A DNA stretch of 64,000 nucleotides, from assembly GCF_038443705.2 (NCBI RefSeq), contig NZ_CP151767.2, positions 2,278,501 to 2,342,500 of the forward strand, read 5' to 3'. How positions within the stretch are numbered: position 1 is the stretch's first letter; each line of letters starts with the position of its first letter. This document shows, piece after piece, positions 1 through 9,538 of the stretch. Under the pieces are notes generated by a model, which saw nothing but the letters and a program-made list of their open reading frames with translations, did no database searches and was not told where the DNA came from. The position numbers were made by a program, and so were the translations under genes. This stretch comes from Yoonia sp. SS1-5 (lineage in GTDB: Bacteria > Pseudomonadota > Alphaproteobacteria > Rhodobacterales > Rhodobacteraceae).

Positions 1-805
1 TGCCCTCGTCGGTAAAGGTCACCTGACGGGTCTTTTCGTCCAGGGTAAAGTGGTCGTCAGCGATCTGCGGGACGACGCCATCAATCGTGGCGTACATCTC
101 GCTGCGGTCCTGGGCTGGGCCGGAAATAATCAACGGCGTCCGGGCTTCGTCGATCAGGATACTGTCGACCTCATCCACAATCGCAAAATTGTGTGGCCGT
201 TGATACATCTGGCTCAACTCTGACTTCATGTTGTCGCGCAGATAGTCGAAACCCAGCTCGTTATTGGTGGCATAGGTCACGTCGGCGGCGTAGGCCTCTT
301 TCTTTTCATCATCCGGCTGCTGCGGGTAGATCACGCCGGTTTTCAACCCCAGCGCGCCGTAGACCTTGCTCATCCATTCGGCGTCGCGCTTGGCCAGATA
401 ATCGTTGACCGTCACGATATGAACGCCCTTGCCCGTCAGCGCGTTCAGGTACGCGGGGAAGGTCGCGACAAGCGTTTTGCCTTCACCTGTTTTCATCTCG
501 GCGATATTGCCCTGATGCAGGAAAATGCCACCCATCAGCTGTGTATCAAAAGCCCGCAACCCCAGGGCGCGCTTTGCGGCCTCGCGGCAATTGGCAAAGG
601 CTTCGGGCAGAATGTCGTCAAGGCTTTCGCCGCCCATGGCACGCTGGGCCAACGCCTCGGTCTTGTCCTTGATGCCTTCGTCGGACAAACTCTCGAACTC
701 GGGCTCTAGCGCATTAATCTTGTCGATCAGCGGACGAACGGATTTGACCTTGCGGTCATTGGCGCTGCCAAAGACCTTTTTTGCAATCGTTCCGATACCC
801 AGCAT
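1..805 (-). CDS. secA: SecA preprotein translocase ATPase, N-terminal part (runs off the window)
   Basis: SecA is the cytoplasmic motor that pushes unfolded preproteins through SecYEG. About 268 N-terminal residues are visible, starting [14 protein letters not shown]. Seen in order: the Walker A segment [10 protein letters not shown] at about residues 102-111, the [11 protein letters not shown] segment near 130, and the Walker B-like [14 protein letters not shown] near 215. All are diagnostic of SecA nucleotide-binding domain 1. The gene is intact as far as it can be read and leaves the left edge of the window. It is divergent from the parvulin gene, with about 185 bases between the two starts. 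Identity is essentially certain; only the C-terminal two thirds are unseen. Confidence 0.97.
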   Translation of the reverse strand, partial: MLGIGTIAKKVFGSANDRKVKSVRPLIDKINALEPEFESLSDEGIKDKTEALAQRAMGGESLDDILPEAFANCREAAKRALGLRAFDTQLMGGIFLHQGNIAEMKTGEGKTLVATFPAYLNALTGKGVHIVTVNDYLAKRDAEWMSKVYGALGLKTGVIYPQQPDDEKKEAYAADVTYATNNELGFDYLRDNMKSELSQMYQRPHNFAIVDEVDSILIDEARTPLIISGPAQDRSEMYATIDGVVPQIADDHFTLDEKTRQVTFTDEG

Positions 806-990
806 GTTTTCTCCGGTGGCGCATATTGCGCCTGTCTGACATCTATTTGAGAGGAGGTCGCTTGTCGGCCCCGCGCGGGCCACATACAAAGGGCCAAAGA
901 CCTGCCCCCTCGAGGCATCCATGGGATGTAAGGGGCGGGATATGCCGTGTCAACGCCACGCATCTGCGTGGGCAATCAAGGGATCGTTTA

Positions 991-1833
991 ATGCTGAAAC
1001 ATGTCACATTTCTGAGCGCCATCGCTCTTTCCACCACGCTGAATGCGGGGGCCATTGCCCAAGAGGTGGACGCGAATACGGTGATCGCGAAAGTTGGTGA
1101 TACCGAGATCACGCTGGGCGAGGTGATTGTCGCCCGCCAGCAACTGCCGCAGCAATATAGTCAGTTCCCGAATTCGGTCCTGTTTGATGGTGTCGTGGAC
1201 CAGCTGATCCAGCAGCAACTGCTTGCGGATGCGTTGGAAAACACCCCGCTTGGTATTGATGTGACGCTTAAGAACGAGCGGCGCGCCCTGATGGCCGGTG
1301 AGGTGATCACCGACATCTCGGCCGAGGCCGTCACAGAAGAGGCCGTGCAAGCCGCCTATGACGCCCGTTTCGCTGACGTCGAAGAGGTCAACCAGTTCAA
1401 CGCCTCCCATCTGCTGGTCGAGACCGAAGAAGAAGCCATCGCCGCCAAGGCCCGCATTGACGAAGGGGCTGCCTTTGCTGATGTGGCCCGTGACGTATCA
1501 ACCGGGCCAACGGGCCCGAATGGCGGCAATCTGGGCTGGTTCGGCACCGGTGCGATGGTGCAAGAATTTGAAGCGGCTATCACCGCATTGGAGGTCGGCG
1601 GGGTCTCTGACCCGTTTGAGACCCAGTTCGGTTGGCATGTTGCAACGCTGAATGAAGTCCGGGTCGAACCGCAACCGACACTTGATAATATCCGCAGCGA
1701 AATCGCCGGCGAGCTGCAAGAGGCTGCCGTCACCGCAAAACTGGAAGAACTGGCTGCGTCAACGACCGTCACCAAACCAGAGGAAGGTGACTTTGATCCC
1801 GATATCATCGGCCAGATTGAGCTGTTGGAATGA
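991..1833 (+). CDS. Periplasmic parvulin-type peptidyl-prolyl isomerase (PpiC/SurA-like), 280 aa
   Basis: Predicted peptidyl-prolyl cis-trans isomerase acting on proteins in the periplasm. The N-terminus (MLKHVTFLSAIALSTTLNAG...AQ) is a clear signal peptide. A chaperone-like helical region follows, then a rotamase domain at about residues 130-230 with NASHLLVETEEEA, GPNGGNLGWFGTGAMV and FGWHVATLNEV, the usual parvulin signatures. The reading frame is open further upstream, but the start chosen here is the one that exposes the signal peptide. It lies next to secA and overlaps argJ by 4 bases. The pairing of a secretion gene with a periplasmic foldase fits a protein-export context, although co-regulation with the divergent secA is only inference. 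Confidence 0.9.
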   Translation: MLKHVTFLSAIALSTTLNAGAIAQEVDANTVIAKVGDTEITLGEVIVARQQLPQQYSQFPNSVLFDGVVDQLIQQQLLADALENTPLGIDVTLKNERRALMAGEVITDISAEAVTEEAVQAAYDARFADVEEVNQFNASHLLVETEEEAIAAKARIDEGAAFADVARDVSTGPTGPNGGNLGWFGTGAMVQEFEAAITALEVGGVSDPFETQFGWHVATLNEVRVEPQPTLDNIRSEIAGELQEAAVTAKLEELAASTTVTKPEEGDFDPDIIGQIELLE

Positions 1834-3053
1834 CAAAACTGGCGGTTTCGCCGCTTGCGCCGGATCGCTTTCCCGATCTGCCGGTCATTGAAGGCGTCGC
1901 ATTTGCGACCGTCGCGGCGGGCATCAAATACAGCGGTCGTGATGACGTCATGCTTGCCCGGCTTGCACCGGGCAGCAGTGTTGCGGGCGTCTTCACCCGC
2001 TCGGCCACCCGATCCGCAAATGTACTGGATTGTCAGGCGAAACTCGTCAACAGCCACACGGATGGGGCGGCGATTGTCGTCAACTCGGGCAATTCGAACG
2101 CGTTTACCGGCAAACATGGCGATGGCAGCGTCGCGGCGATCTGCGCCGCCACCGCCGACGCGTTGGGCATGCCACCGGGCAGCGTCTTTACAGCCTCGAC
2201 CGGGGTTATCGGCCAGCGCCTGCCACATGATCGCATCACCTCAAAGCTGAATGATCTGGTAAACGGATTGTCCCCCAACGGGATCGCCGCGGCAGCCAGT
2301 GCGATCAAGACGACAGATACCTTTCCCAAGGGCGCAAGCACACAGCTGGATATTGGCGGCAAGCCCGTCAGGATCGCTGGCATTGCCAAAGGGTCCGGTA
2401 TGATCGCCCCCGATATGGCGACGATGCTGGTTTATATTTTCACGGATGCGCAGATTGGGCAGACGGATCTGCAAGGGTTGATATCCAACCTGAACGACCA
2501 GACATTCAATTGCATCACCGTTGATAGCGACACATCGACGTCAGACAGTCTGATGGTGGCGGCAACCGGCACCTCGGGCGTGGATGTTACCGGGAATGCA
2601 GATTTTGCGGACGCCCTGCACAGGGTGATGCTTGATCTTGCCCACCAGGTTGTCCGGGATGGCGAGGGCGCCACCAAATTTGTGACCGTCCGGGTGACAG
2701 GTGCAACAGATGATGCCGATGCACGGAAAGTCGCCATGGCGACGGCAAATTCCCCCTTGGTCAAAACCGCAATAGCAGGTGAAGACCCCAACTGGGGACG
2801 GATCGTCATGGCCGTTGGAAAGTCTGGCGCGCGCGCTGACCGTGATACATTGTCGATCAGATTTGGCGATATTCTTGTGGCTGAAAACGGATGGGTGTCT
2901 GAAACCTATACCGAGGCCGACGGGGCGGCCTATATGAAACAGCAGGCGCTTGATATCCTCATTGACCTTGGGCTGGGCAATGGCGAAAGCACAGTGTGGA
3001 CCTGTGATCTGACCCATCAATATATCACCATCAATGCGGATTATCGGTCTTGA
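1830..3053 (+). CDS. argJ: Bifunctional ornithine acetyltransferase / N-acetylglutamate synthase ArgJ
   Basis: ArgJ recycles the acetyl group from N-acetylornithine to glutamate and can also make N-acetylglutamate from acetyl-CoA (arginine biosynthesis, cytoplasm). The 407 residues match the family length. Seen: KGSGMIAPDMATML, where the family self-cleaves before the Thr of ATML to give alpha and beta chains and expose the catalytic Thr; also EDPNWGRIVMAVGKSG and the C-terminal DLTHQYITINADYR. The ATG overlaps the parvulin stop (ATGA), and the stop overlaps the start of the NUDIX gene, so the three are probably co-transcribed. Confidence 0.97.
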   Translation: MTKLAVSPLAPDRFPDLPVIEGVAFATVAAGIKYSGRDDVMLARLAPGSSVAGVFTRSATRSANVLDCQAKLVNSHTDGAAIVVNSGNSNAFTGKHGDGSVAAICAATADALGMPPGSVFTASTGVIGQRLPHDRITSKLNDLVNGLSPNGIAAAASAIKTTDTFPKGASTQLDIGGKPVRIAGIAKGSGMIAPDMATMLVYIFTDAQIGQTDLQGLISNLNDQTFNCITVDSDTSTSDSLMVAATGTSGVDVTGNADFADALHRVMLDLAHQVVRDGEGATKFVTVRVTGATDDADARKVAMATANSPLVKTAIAGEDPNWGRIVMAVGKSGARADRDTLSIRFGDILVAENGWVSETYTEADGAAYMKQQALDILIDLGLGNGESTVWTCDLTHQYITINADYRS

Positions 3054-3448
3054 AGGTCGTTCTGGTTTCGGCCGTCGCCCTGATTGACCCCGATGGCCGG
3101 GTTTTGCTGGCACAGCGCCCGGCGGGCAAATCCATGGCCGGTCTGTGGGAGTTTCCGGGCGGCAAAGTCGAAGCCGGCGAAACACCAGAGGCTGCGTTGA
3201 TCCGCGAATTGCAAGAAGAGCTTGGGATCGACACCTGGGCGTCCTGTCTGGCCCCGCTCACATTCGCAAGTCATTCCTACGATGATTTCCATTTGCTGAT
3301 GCCGCTTTTTGCATGCCGCAAATGGGATGGCGTCCCGCAGTCGCGTGAAGGTCAGGCATTGAAATGGGTAAAGCCGGCGGAGCTGCGTGACTACCCGATG
3401 CCCGCAGCAGACATTCCGCTGATCCCGATCCTGCGCGATTGGCTCTGA
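3050..3448 (+). CDS. mutT: MutT-type NUDIX hydrolase, 8-oxo-dGTP diphosphatase
   Basis: A 132-residue NUDIX enzyme expected to sanitise the nucleotide pool by hydrolysing 8-oxo-dGTP. The Nudix box is complete: GGKVEAGETPEAALIRELQEELGI, read here as GGKVEAGETPE (about residues 38-48) followed by REL.EELGI. The start is a TTG that overlaps the argJ stop as TTGA. The second residue onward reads KVVLVSAVALIDPDGRVLLAQRP, typical of MutT. A secA-argJ-mutT neighbourhood is common in Rhodobacteraceae (general knowledge). Substrate is inferred from family; other NUDIX substrates cannot be excluded. Confidence 0.92.
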   Translation: MKVVLVSAVALIDPDGRVLLAQRPAGKSMAGLWEFPGGKVEAGETPEAALIRELQEELGIDTWASCLAPLTFASHSYDDFHLLMPLFACRKWDGVPQSREGQALKWVKPAELRDYPMPAADIPLIPILRDWL

Positions 3449-3468
3449 TTATTTTTCCGGATTTTTTT

Positions 3469-3493
3469 GGAACTCTTTCTGGCGGCGGCCGTT
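3469..3493 (+). promoter_or_regulatory. Candidate EcfG-type (general stress response) promoter
   Basis: The motif GGAAC, 16 bases, CGTT lies about 55 bases upstream of the small secreted protein gene. It matches the published alphaproteobacterial EcfG consensus (GGAAC-N16/17-CGTT) exactly. No comparable housekeeping -35/-10 pair stands out here. Whether this organism has an EcfG sigma factor cannot be seen in the window. Confidence 0.5.
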
Positions 3494-3546
3494 AGTTCAT
3501 CGAAGCAACGCGCAAGTGGCGCTTGCTAAGAAAGAAAGGTAGTACG

Positions 3547-3900
3547 ATGAAAAATATCATGAAAACCACCGCAATTGTTGCCGCACTTGGTATGGGCTCA
3601 GCCGCAGTCGCCGAAGCAAATTTTGGCCTGCAGGCAACCGTCGAAGATGACAGCACAATCACGCTGGATCTGGTCCGTACTTCGGAAAGCGGCATTCTGG
3701 CCATCTATGACTACAGCAAGGGCGAGTTTGGCGACCTGATCGGTACAGCCAGCCTTGACGCTGGTGTGAACACGGACGTCAAAGTATCGCTTGACCCCAA
3801 TGGCGCACAAGACGTGGCCGCTGTGATCTACGAAGGTGAATTGACAACACCGTCAGAAGCATCGAACTGGATTGAGCTGGAAGTCAGCGAAGACAGCTAA
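3547..3900 (+). CDS. Small secreted protein of unknown function, 117 aa
   Basis: No family is recognised. The N-terminus MKNIMKTTAIVAALGMGSAAVAEA is a convincing signal peptide. The mature part is about 95 residues, acidic, without cysteines, and probably all beta: alternating stretches such as ATVEDDSTITLDLV, GILAIYDYSKGEFG and NWIELEVSED. An upstream in-frame TTG exists, but the ATG follows a ribosome binding site (AAAGG) at good spacing and starts the signal peptide directly. It stands alone between mutT and a strong terminator, and a possible EcfG promoter sits upstream, suggesting a stress-induced envelope or exported protein. Confidence 0.8.
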   Translation: MKNIMKTTAIVAALGMGSAAVAEANFGLQATVEDDSTITLDLVRTSESGILAIYDYSKGEFGDLIGTASLDAGVNTDVKVSLDPNGAQDVAAVIYEGELTTPSEASNWIELEVSEDS

Positions 3901-3916
3901 GCGATATTCGCGAATG

Positions 3917-3950
3917 AAGAAGGGGCAGCCGCTGGCTGCCCCTTCTTTGT
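3917..3950. terminator. Strong hairpin terminator between convergent genes
   Basis: A 14-bp perfect stem (AAGAAGGGGCAGCC with its complement) around the 3-base loop GCT, followed by TTTGTGTTT on the plus strand. It sits between the stop of the small secreted protein gene and the stop of infB, so it probably ends both transcripts. The T tract is better for the plus direction. Confidence 0.85.
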
Positions 3951-3952
3951 GT

Positions 3953-6436
3953 TTACAATTCCCGCTCGACTTCTTCGCGTTCGAAAATTTCGATCACGTC
4001 ATCGGGGCGAATATCCTCGTAATTCTCAAATGCCATGCCGCACTCCTGGCCGGACTGCACCTCGGGCACCTCGTCCTTGAAGCGCTTGAGCGTTTTCAGC
4101 GTTCCTTCATGGATCACCACGTTGTCACGCAGCAAACGAACACCGGCCGAACGACGCGCCACGCCTTCGGTCACCAGACAACCGGCAACCTTGCCGACAT
4201 TCGAGACCTTGAAGACCTCTTTGATGTTCGCATAACCGATGAAGTTTTCGCGAATCTCGGCAGATAGCAGACCAGAGGCCGCTTTCTTCACGTCATCCAC
4301 CAGATCGTAGATCACCGAATAATAGCGAATTTCGACGCCCTTCTGGTTGGCGGTATTCCGGGCCGTCGCATTGGCGCGGACGTTAAAGCCAAAGACAGGC
4401 GCGCCGGAGGCTTCGGCAAGGCCGATATCGGTTTCCGTGATCGCACCAACACCGGAATGCAAGACGCGGACCCGCACCTCGTCATTGCCGATTTTCTCCA
4501 TCGCCTGGATAATCGCCTCGGCAGAACCTTGCACGTCGGCTTTGACCACAATTGGCAGTTCGCTGACATTCTCGTCGGCCTTGGCATTGGCCATCAGCTG
4601 TTCCAGCGTCGTTGCAGCACCAGCGGCAGCGCGCTTTTCCTTGGCCGCCTTCTCGCGGTATTCGGCGATTTCGCGGGCCTGCGCATCAGTGTCAACAACG
4701 TTCAGAACGTCGCCGGCCTCGGGTGTTCCGTTCAGGCCAAGCACCTCGACGGGCACGGCGGGGCCGGCCTCTTTCACGCGCTCGCCCTTGTCGTTGATCA
4801 GCGCACGGACCTTACCGTATTGCTCGCCGACGACAAAGATATCACCCTGACGCAGCGTCCCTGTCTGCACCAGAACGGTGGCAACGGGGCCGCGACCAAC
4901 GTCAAGCTGTGCCTCGATCACGGCGCCTTCGGCGGCACGATCGGGGTTTGCCTTGAGTTCCAGAATTTCCGCCTGCAGCGCGATGGCTTCCAACAGGTTA
5001 TCGAGGCCCTGACCGGTGATTGCGGACACTTCAACATCCTGCACGTCACCAGACATTTTCTCGACAATGACCTCATGCTGAAGCAGGTCGGTCCGCACTT
5101 TGTCGGGGTTCGCTTCGGGCTTGTCGATTTTGTTGATCGCCACAATCATCGGCACGTCGGCGGCCTTGGCGTGGTTGATGGCCTCGATTGTCTGCGGCAT
5201 GACCGCGTCATCGGCAGCTACAACAAGCACCACGATATCGGTCACCTGCGCCCCGCGGGACCGCATGGACGTAAACGCCGCGTGGCCCGGTGTGTCGAGG
5301 AACGACAGCACAGCGCCGCTATCGGTCTTGACCTGATAGGCCCCGATATGCTGCGTGATCCCACCTGCTTCGCCCGCCACAACCTTGGCGTTCCGGATCG
5401 CATCCAGAAGCGAGGTTTTCCCGTGGTCGACATGGCCCATGATCGTCACAATCGGTGGGCGCGGCTTAAGGTCTTCTTCCTTGTCCTCGACGGCGGCGAT
5501 GACATCTTCAACATCCGCATCCGAGACACGCACAACCGTGTGGCCGAATTCTTCGATAATCAGTTCGGCAGTATCGGCATCAATCGTCTGGTTCTGTGTG
5601 GCCATGATCCCGTTGGTCATCAGGGCCTTCACAACGTCAGCGACGCGTTCGGTCATGCGGTTCGCCAGTTCAGAGACCGTGATCGCCTCGGGCAAGGCCA
5701 CTTCGCGGAACACCTTTTCACGCTCGGCGGATACACCCATGGCCTTGGCCCTGGCGCGGTCCTGCTTGCGCTTCATTGCCGCCATAGACCGCTGCCGGCC
5801 GCCTTCGCGACCTGCCATTGCATCATTCAATGTCAGCTTGCCGGACCGGCGGCCTTCGTCGCCGCGACCAGGCTTGGACTTGTTCTGCTTGTCACGGCTG
5901 TCGGCATTGCGATCAGCCTTGCGCGGGGCCGCAGTCGGGCGGGAGACAGCCGCCTCACCAGGAACGGCCGCTGCCGCCGGTGGGGCATCTGCCGCCGCCT
6001 TCTTGCGGGCTTCCTCGGCGCGCTTGCGCTCTTCCTCTTCGGCCTTGGCCTTGGCGCGTTCCTCGCGCTCGCGGTCTTCGGCTTCTTTGGCCTCAACTTC
6101 GGCACGGCGCGCCTCACGCTCGGCGGCGCGGGCCTTTTCCTCGGCTTCGCGTTTGGCCGCTTCTTCGGCTTCGCGGGCCTTGGCCATCGCCAATGCCTTC
6201 ATCCGGCGTTCCAGCTCGGCATCCGAGATACCGGCAGGCCGTTTTGATGGATCACCGCCGCTGACCGGGGCCGCCCCGCCAGCGGGCTTGGCCGTACCTG
6301 GCTTTGGCACCACGACACGCTTGCGTTTGGTCTCCACCACGACGTTCTTGGTCCGCCCATGGCTAAAGCTTTGCTTCACGTTGCTTGGACGCGAACCACC
6401 GAGACCGAGTGTCTTTTTACCGTCGTTATCGCTCAT
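3953..6436 (-). CDS. infB: Translation initiation factor IF-2
   Basis: IF-2 is the GTPase that brings initiator tRNA to the ribosome. At 827 residues it has the family layout: a charged Ala/Glu/Arg-rich N-terminal region (about 60-170), an IF2-N segment (about 240-300), then the G domain with G1 GHVDHGKTS, the G2 region [11 protein letters not shown]3 DTPGHAAF and G4 NKID, and the C-terminal domains ending in [10 protein letters not shown]. It is the last gene of rimP-nusA-ylxR-infB; its ATG overlaps the ylxR stop by 4 bases. Long open frames on the opposite strand are GC-driven shadows. Confidence 0.97.
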   Translation of the reverse strand: MSDNDGKKTLGLGGSRPSNVKQSFSHGRTKNVVVETKRKRVVVPKPGTAKPAGGAAPVSGGDPSKRPAGISDAELERRMKALAMAKAREAEEAAKREAEEKARAAEREARRAEVEAKEAEDREREERAKAKAEEEERKRAEEARKKAAADAPPAAAAVPGEAAVSRPTAAPRKADRNADSRDKQNKSKPGRGDEGRRSGKLTLNDAMAGREGGRQRSMAAMKRKQDRARAKAMGVSAEREKVFREVALPEAITVSELANRMTERVADVVKALMTNGIMATQNQTIDADTAELIIEEFGHTVVRVSDADVEDVIAAVEDKEEDLKPRPPIVTIMGHVDHGKTSLLDAIRNAKVVAGEAGGITQHIGAYQVKTDSGAVLSFLDTPGHAAFTSMRSRGAQVTDIVVLVVAADDAVMPQTIEAINHAKAADVPMIVAINKIDKPEANPDKVRTDLLQHEVIVEKMSGDVQDVEVSAITGQGLDNLLEAIALQAEILELKANPDRAAEGAVIEAQLDVGRGPVATVLVQTGTLRQGDIFVVGEQYGKVRALINDKGERVKEAGPAVPVEVLGLNGTPEAGDVLNVVDTDAQAREIAEYREKAAKEKRAAAGAATTLEQLMANAKADENVSELPIVVKADVQGSAEAIIQAMEKIGNDEVRVRVLHSGVGAITETDIGLAEASGAPVFGFNVRANATARNTANQKGVEIRYYSVIYDLVDDVKKAASGLLSAEIRENFIGYANIKEVFKVSNVGKVAGCLVTEGVARRSAGVRLLRDNVVIHEGTLKTLKRFKDEVPEVQSGQECGMAFENYEDIRPDDVIEIFEREEVEREL

Positions 6437-7065
6437 CTAGCTTCTTTATCCTTCCCGGAGGCCGCATCGCCACCGTCATTTTCGCGTAATCCGCGCAGCT
6501 TTGTGGCTTCCTCTACAACACGATTGCTGAGTCCACCAGTGGCAAGCGCGCCATGTATCACAGTTTGCCGCCCAAATGCCAAACCCAATTCGGTTGACGT
6601 CAGGCACCCGAAATAACGGGCGCCTTCGGGCGTCCAGAGTTTTGCTTTGCCCCGTTCAGACCCATCATTGGCCTGCAACAGAACACGGACACGCTCACCA
6701 CCGGCAAGCCAGCCCTTGACCTTCTCAAATCCACAGACCGCACGCCCCGATTTCCGGGTCAGTGCGATCAGATCGACGGTGCGGCGCGCCAACTGACGCT
6801 CGACCTCTTCAACAAGGCCATCCGGCACCGTCACCGGCTGCTTGGCAGAGCGCGAGAATTGGCCCTTCTTGGCCGCTTCCAGCGTTTTGCGATCTGCCGT
6901 CACATACATGCCGCGCCCGGGCAGTTTGCCCAGAATATCCGGCACAATCTGGTTGTCCGGCCCGACAACAAAACGGATCAGCCCAGCCTTCGGCTGCACC
7001 TCACCTGTGACGATGCATTTGCGTTCCGCATCGCCGCGTTCCTTGTTATGGCCGCCCCGCGCCAT
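6433..7065 (-). CDS. ylxR: YlxR-family RNA-binding protein (DUF448) with L7Ae-like C-terminus
   Basis: A 210-residue protein found almost always between nusA and infB. The N-terminal half has the YlxR signature [11 protein letters not shown]...[31 protein letters not shown]. The C-terminal half ([24 protein letters not shown]...) resembles ribosomal L7Ae-type RNA-binding folds, the usual alphaproteobacterial fusion. The frame is open upstream into nusA, but [16 protein letters not shown] is the natural start and lies just after the nusA stop. Function is not settled; a role in RNA metabolism or transcription is inferred from family and operon. Confidence 0.88.
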   Translation of the reverse strand: MARGGHNKERGDAERKCIVTGEVQPKAGLIRFVVGPDNQIVPDILGKLPGRGMYVTADRKTLEAAKKGQFSRSAKQPVTVPDGLVEEVERQLARRTVDLIALTRKSGRAVCGFEKVKGWLAGGERVRVLLQANDGSERGKAKLWTPEGARYFGCLTSTELGLAFGRQTVIHGALATGGLSNRVVEEATKLRGLRENDGGDAASGKDKEAR

Positions 7066-7090
7066 CTGTTGCGAACCCGAAGGCCTGAAA

Positions 7091-8701
7091 TCAGGCCTCC
7101 GCCTCCTCTTCGGCGTCGGTTTCTTCTGCGTCGGCTTCCAGATCAGCCGGATCAACCCAGCCAAGCATCACCCGGGCCGTCATGACCATATTCTGCGCTT
7201 CCTCAAGCGAGACATCAAATGGTTCCAGAACACCGTCATCTTTGCTGCGCTCGCCATCAACAGTGGTCCAGCCACCGGCCAGCTCCCAGTCGGCGCAGGT
7301 TGCGAAATCTTCCAGCGTCTTGACGCCATCATTGCCCAATGCTTCCAGCATTTGGGGTGTCAGACCCTCAAAATCAATAAGGCTCTGCTCGACCCCGGCC
7401 GCGATGGCGGCTTCCATGGCTTTCTTGGCCTGCGCATCAAGATAATCGCGGGCGCGGGCCTGCAATTCACCGGCGGTGCCTTCGTCGACACCTTCAATGA
7501 CCAGCAGTTCCTCGATTTCGACGTAGGCAACTTCCTCGAGGCTGGTAAATCCTTCGGAGACGATCAACTGCGCAAAGAACTCGTCCAGATCCAATGTTTC
7601 CATGAACATTTTGGTGCGCAGCTCGAATTCGGCCTGACGACGCTTGGATTCTTCTTCCTCGGTCATGATGTCGATGTCGAGGCCGGTCAATTGCGACGCA
7701 AGGCGCACGTTCTGGCCGCGGCGACCGATGGCAAGGCTCAGTTGCTCTTCAGGGACCACAACTTCGATTTTGCCGGCTTCTTCGTCCAGAACAACCTTGC
7801 TGACCTCGGCGGGCTGCAATGCGTTCACAAGGAAGGTCGGCATGTCTTCATTCCATGGAATGATGTCGATCTTTTCGCCCTGCAATTCGTTCACAACCGC
7901 CTGCACGCGGGACCCGCGCATACCGACGCAGGCACCGACAGGGTCGATGGAGTTGTCATAGCTGATCACGGCAATCTTGGCGCGCGAACCCGGGTCGCGG
8001 GCGACGGCCTTGATGTCGATCACGCCTTCGTAGATTTCAGGCACTTCCATCTTGAACAGTTCGGCCATGAATTCCGGCGCCGTGCGGGACAGGAAAATCT
8101 GCGGGCCACGCTGCTCACGGCGGACTTCCTTGATGTAGCAGCGGATACGGTCATTCGGGCGATACGCCTCGCGCCCGATCTTTTCGTTGCGGCGCAGCAC
8201 GGCCTCGCCAGCGCCCACATCAACGATGACATTGCCGTATTCTTCACGCTTGACCAGCGCGTTGATGATCGTGCCTGCCTTGTCCTTGAATTCTTCGTAT
8301 TGCTTGTCACGCTCGGCTTCGCGGACCTTTTGCAAGATCACCTGCTTGGCAGATTGGGCGGCGATCCGGCCCAGTTCAACAGGCGGAACCTCTTCGATCA
8401 GCTGTTGGCCGACCTCGGGGTTTTCCATGTATTGCTTGGCCTGTTCGACGGTGAACTCGGCCTGATAATTCTCAAGCTCTTCATCCTCGACCACGGTGCG
8501 GACGCGGGTGAATGTTGCCTTGCCGGTCTTGCGGTCAATCGCGACGCGAATGTCCATTTCGGCGCCGTAGCGAGACTTGGCAGCCCGTGCGAGCGATTCT
8601 TCCATCGCCTCGACCACCAGATTGGGGTCGATCATCTTTTCGCGGGCCACGGCCTCTGCCGTTTGCAAAAGCTCTAGCTGGTTGGCAGACGTAATCGCCA
8701 T
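7091..8701 (-). CDS. nusA: Transcription termination/antitermination factor NusA
   Basis: NusA binds RNA polymerase and nascent RNA and modulates pausing, termination and antitermination. The 536 residues show the N-terminal polymerase-binding domain (ANQLELLQTAEAVAREK...), an S1 domain near 130-200, KH domains with VGACVGMRGSRVQAVVNELQGEKIDI and LAIGRRGQNVRLASQLTG, then helix-hairpin-helix-like repeats and a very acidic tail. Its start codon shares one base with the rimP stop (TGATG), so translation is probably coupled. Confidence 0.97.
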   Translation of the reverse strand: MAITSANQLELLQTAEAVAREKMIDPNLVVEAMEESLARAAKSRYGAEMDIRVAIDRKTGKATFTRVRTVVEDEELENYQAEFTVEQAKQYMENPEVGQQLIEEVPPVELGRIAAQSAKQVILQKVREAERDKQYEEFKDKAGTIINALVKREEYGNVIVDVGAGEAVLRRNEKIGREAYRPNDRIRCYIKEVRREQRGPQIFLSRTAPEFMAELFKMEVPEIYEGVIDIKAVARDPGSRAKIAVISYDNSIDPVGACVGMRGSRVQAVVNELQGEKIDIIPWNEDMPTFLVNALQPAEVSKVVLDEEAGKIEVVVPEEQLSLAIGRRGQNVRLASQLTGLDIDIMTEEEESKRRQAEFELRTKMFMETLDLDEFFAQLIVSEGFTSLEEVAYVEIEELLVIEGVDEGTAGELQARARDYLDAQAKKAMEAAIAAGVEQSLIDFEGLTPQMLEALGNDGVKTLEDFATCADWELAGGWTTVDGERSKDDGVLEPFDVSLEEAQNMVMTARVMLGWVDPADLEADAEETDAEEEAEA

Positions 8702-9276
8702 CAGGTGTTCTCCTCACCATCTATGATAGTTTCAATCTCATCAAATTGGGCCTCGTCGATCTGGCCCGCATCCTTGCGCCCGCGCAAAACGTCGCGGATC
8801 AATTCATCTGTCAGAACCAGCTTGGCATCCGACAACCATTCAAATTTCAGACCAACGGTGCCTTCGGCGATGTTGATCAGTATCTCGTCACCTTCGGTGC
8901 CGGCCAGTTCCCCTTTGAACCTGCGACGGCCGTCGATCAATTGCTCGGTCTCGACCTTCGCTTCAAACCCGGCCCATTGATCAAAATCCTTCATCCGGGT
9001 CAGCGGGCGATCAATCCCGGGGCTGGAGACCTCAAGGTTATAGACATCCAGAATCGGGTCTTCGACATCCAATACCGCACCCAATGCGGTGGAAATCTGC
9101 CCGCATTCGTCCACCTCGATCTGACCGTCGGGGCGTTGCACCATGATCTGCAGAATGGTTTCCTTGCCCGACATCATCCGGACGCGCACAACCTCAAACC
9201 CCATATCCTCGACAACGGGGGTCACAATCTCTGCAATCCGGCGATCTATCGCCGCTTTCGCGATCAAGTCATTCAT
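8701..9276 (-). CDS. rimP: Ribosome maturation factor RimP
   Basis: RimP assists 30S subunit maturation. The 191 residues contain the family core: [21 protein letters not shown], then [20 protein letters not shown] and [20 protein letters not shown]. The frame stays open for about 70 codons upstream, but that stretch reads through a terminator hairpin and is not RimP-like. The ATG of [13 protein letters not shown] was chosen; ATGs three and four codons upstream (MML) are possible. It is first in the nusA-infB operon and has an unusual leader (see the attenuator-like terminator). Confidence 0.93.
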   Translation of the reverse strand: MNDLIAKAAIDRRIAEIVTPVVEDMGFEVVRVRMMSGKETILQIMVQRPDGQIEVDECGQISTALGAVLDVEDPILDVYNLEVSSPGIDRPLTRMKDFDQWAGFEAKVETEQLIDGRRRFKGELAGTEGDEILINIAEGTVGLKFEWLSDAKLVLTDELIRDVLRGRKDAGQIDEAQFDEIETIIDGEENT

Positions 9277-9300
9277 CAGCATCATCCGCCATTGCGGCAC

Positions 9301-9324
9301 AAAAAAACGGGCGCGCGGCCCGTT
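9301..9324 (-). terminator. Intrinsic terminator in the rimP leader, possible attenuator
   Basis: On the minus strand AACGGGC, 5-base loop CGCGC, GCCCGTT, then an unbroken run of seven T including the last stem bases. It ends only about 25 bases before the rimP ATG and about 70 bases after a good promoter. There is no room for another promoter between it and rimP, so transcripts must read through it to express rimP-nusA-infB. Confidence 0.75.
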
Positions 9325-9378
9325 GATATTTCCCGGTGGAGCCGTGGGGGTGGAAGCCAAGGCGCCGCTGTTGAGGAT

Positions 9379-9407
9379 GATATACGCCGAGTTCTGCGAG
9401 TCTGCAA
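9379..9407 (-). promoter_or_regulatory. Probable sigma-70 promoter for the rimP-nusA-infB operon
   Basis: -35 TTGCAG, exactly 17 bases, -10 TATATC, on the minus strand. The predicted transcript starts near 9372, giving a leader of roughly 95 bases that contains the terminator hairpin upstream of rimP. Confidence 0.65.
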
Positions 9408-9538
9408 GGGGCACCGGAACCATATCCCGGCTTTGACCCGCGCACCGGCGCGGACCATCCCGCAAGCTATTGGTTTGGCTGCTTATAAGCACCAGCTACG
9501 GGCATCGCATCAATGCCCCCGCCATGACGATGCGTCGT

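Noticed and set aside
956..971. Palindrome CCACGCA-TC-TGCGTGG in the leader of the parvulin gene
   Set aside because: Two-base loop and no T tract; may be chance in GC-rich DNA, and no function can be supported.
4457..6247. 596-codon open frame antisense to infB
   Set aside because: Low-complexity His/Gly/Leu-rich translation caused by codon bias of the real infB gene; no family features or ribosome binding site.
6842..8677. 611-codon open frame antisense to nusA and ylxR
   Set aside because: Mirrors the third-position bias of nusA; composition unlike real proteins, and nusA is certain.
9277..9492. N-terminal extension of rimP
   Set aside because: The open frame passes through the promoter and terminator region and has no RimP-like residues.
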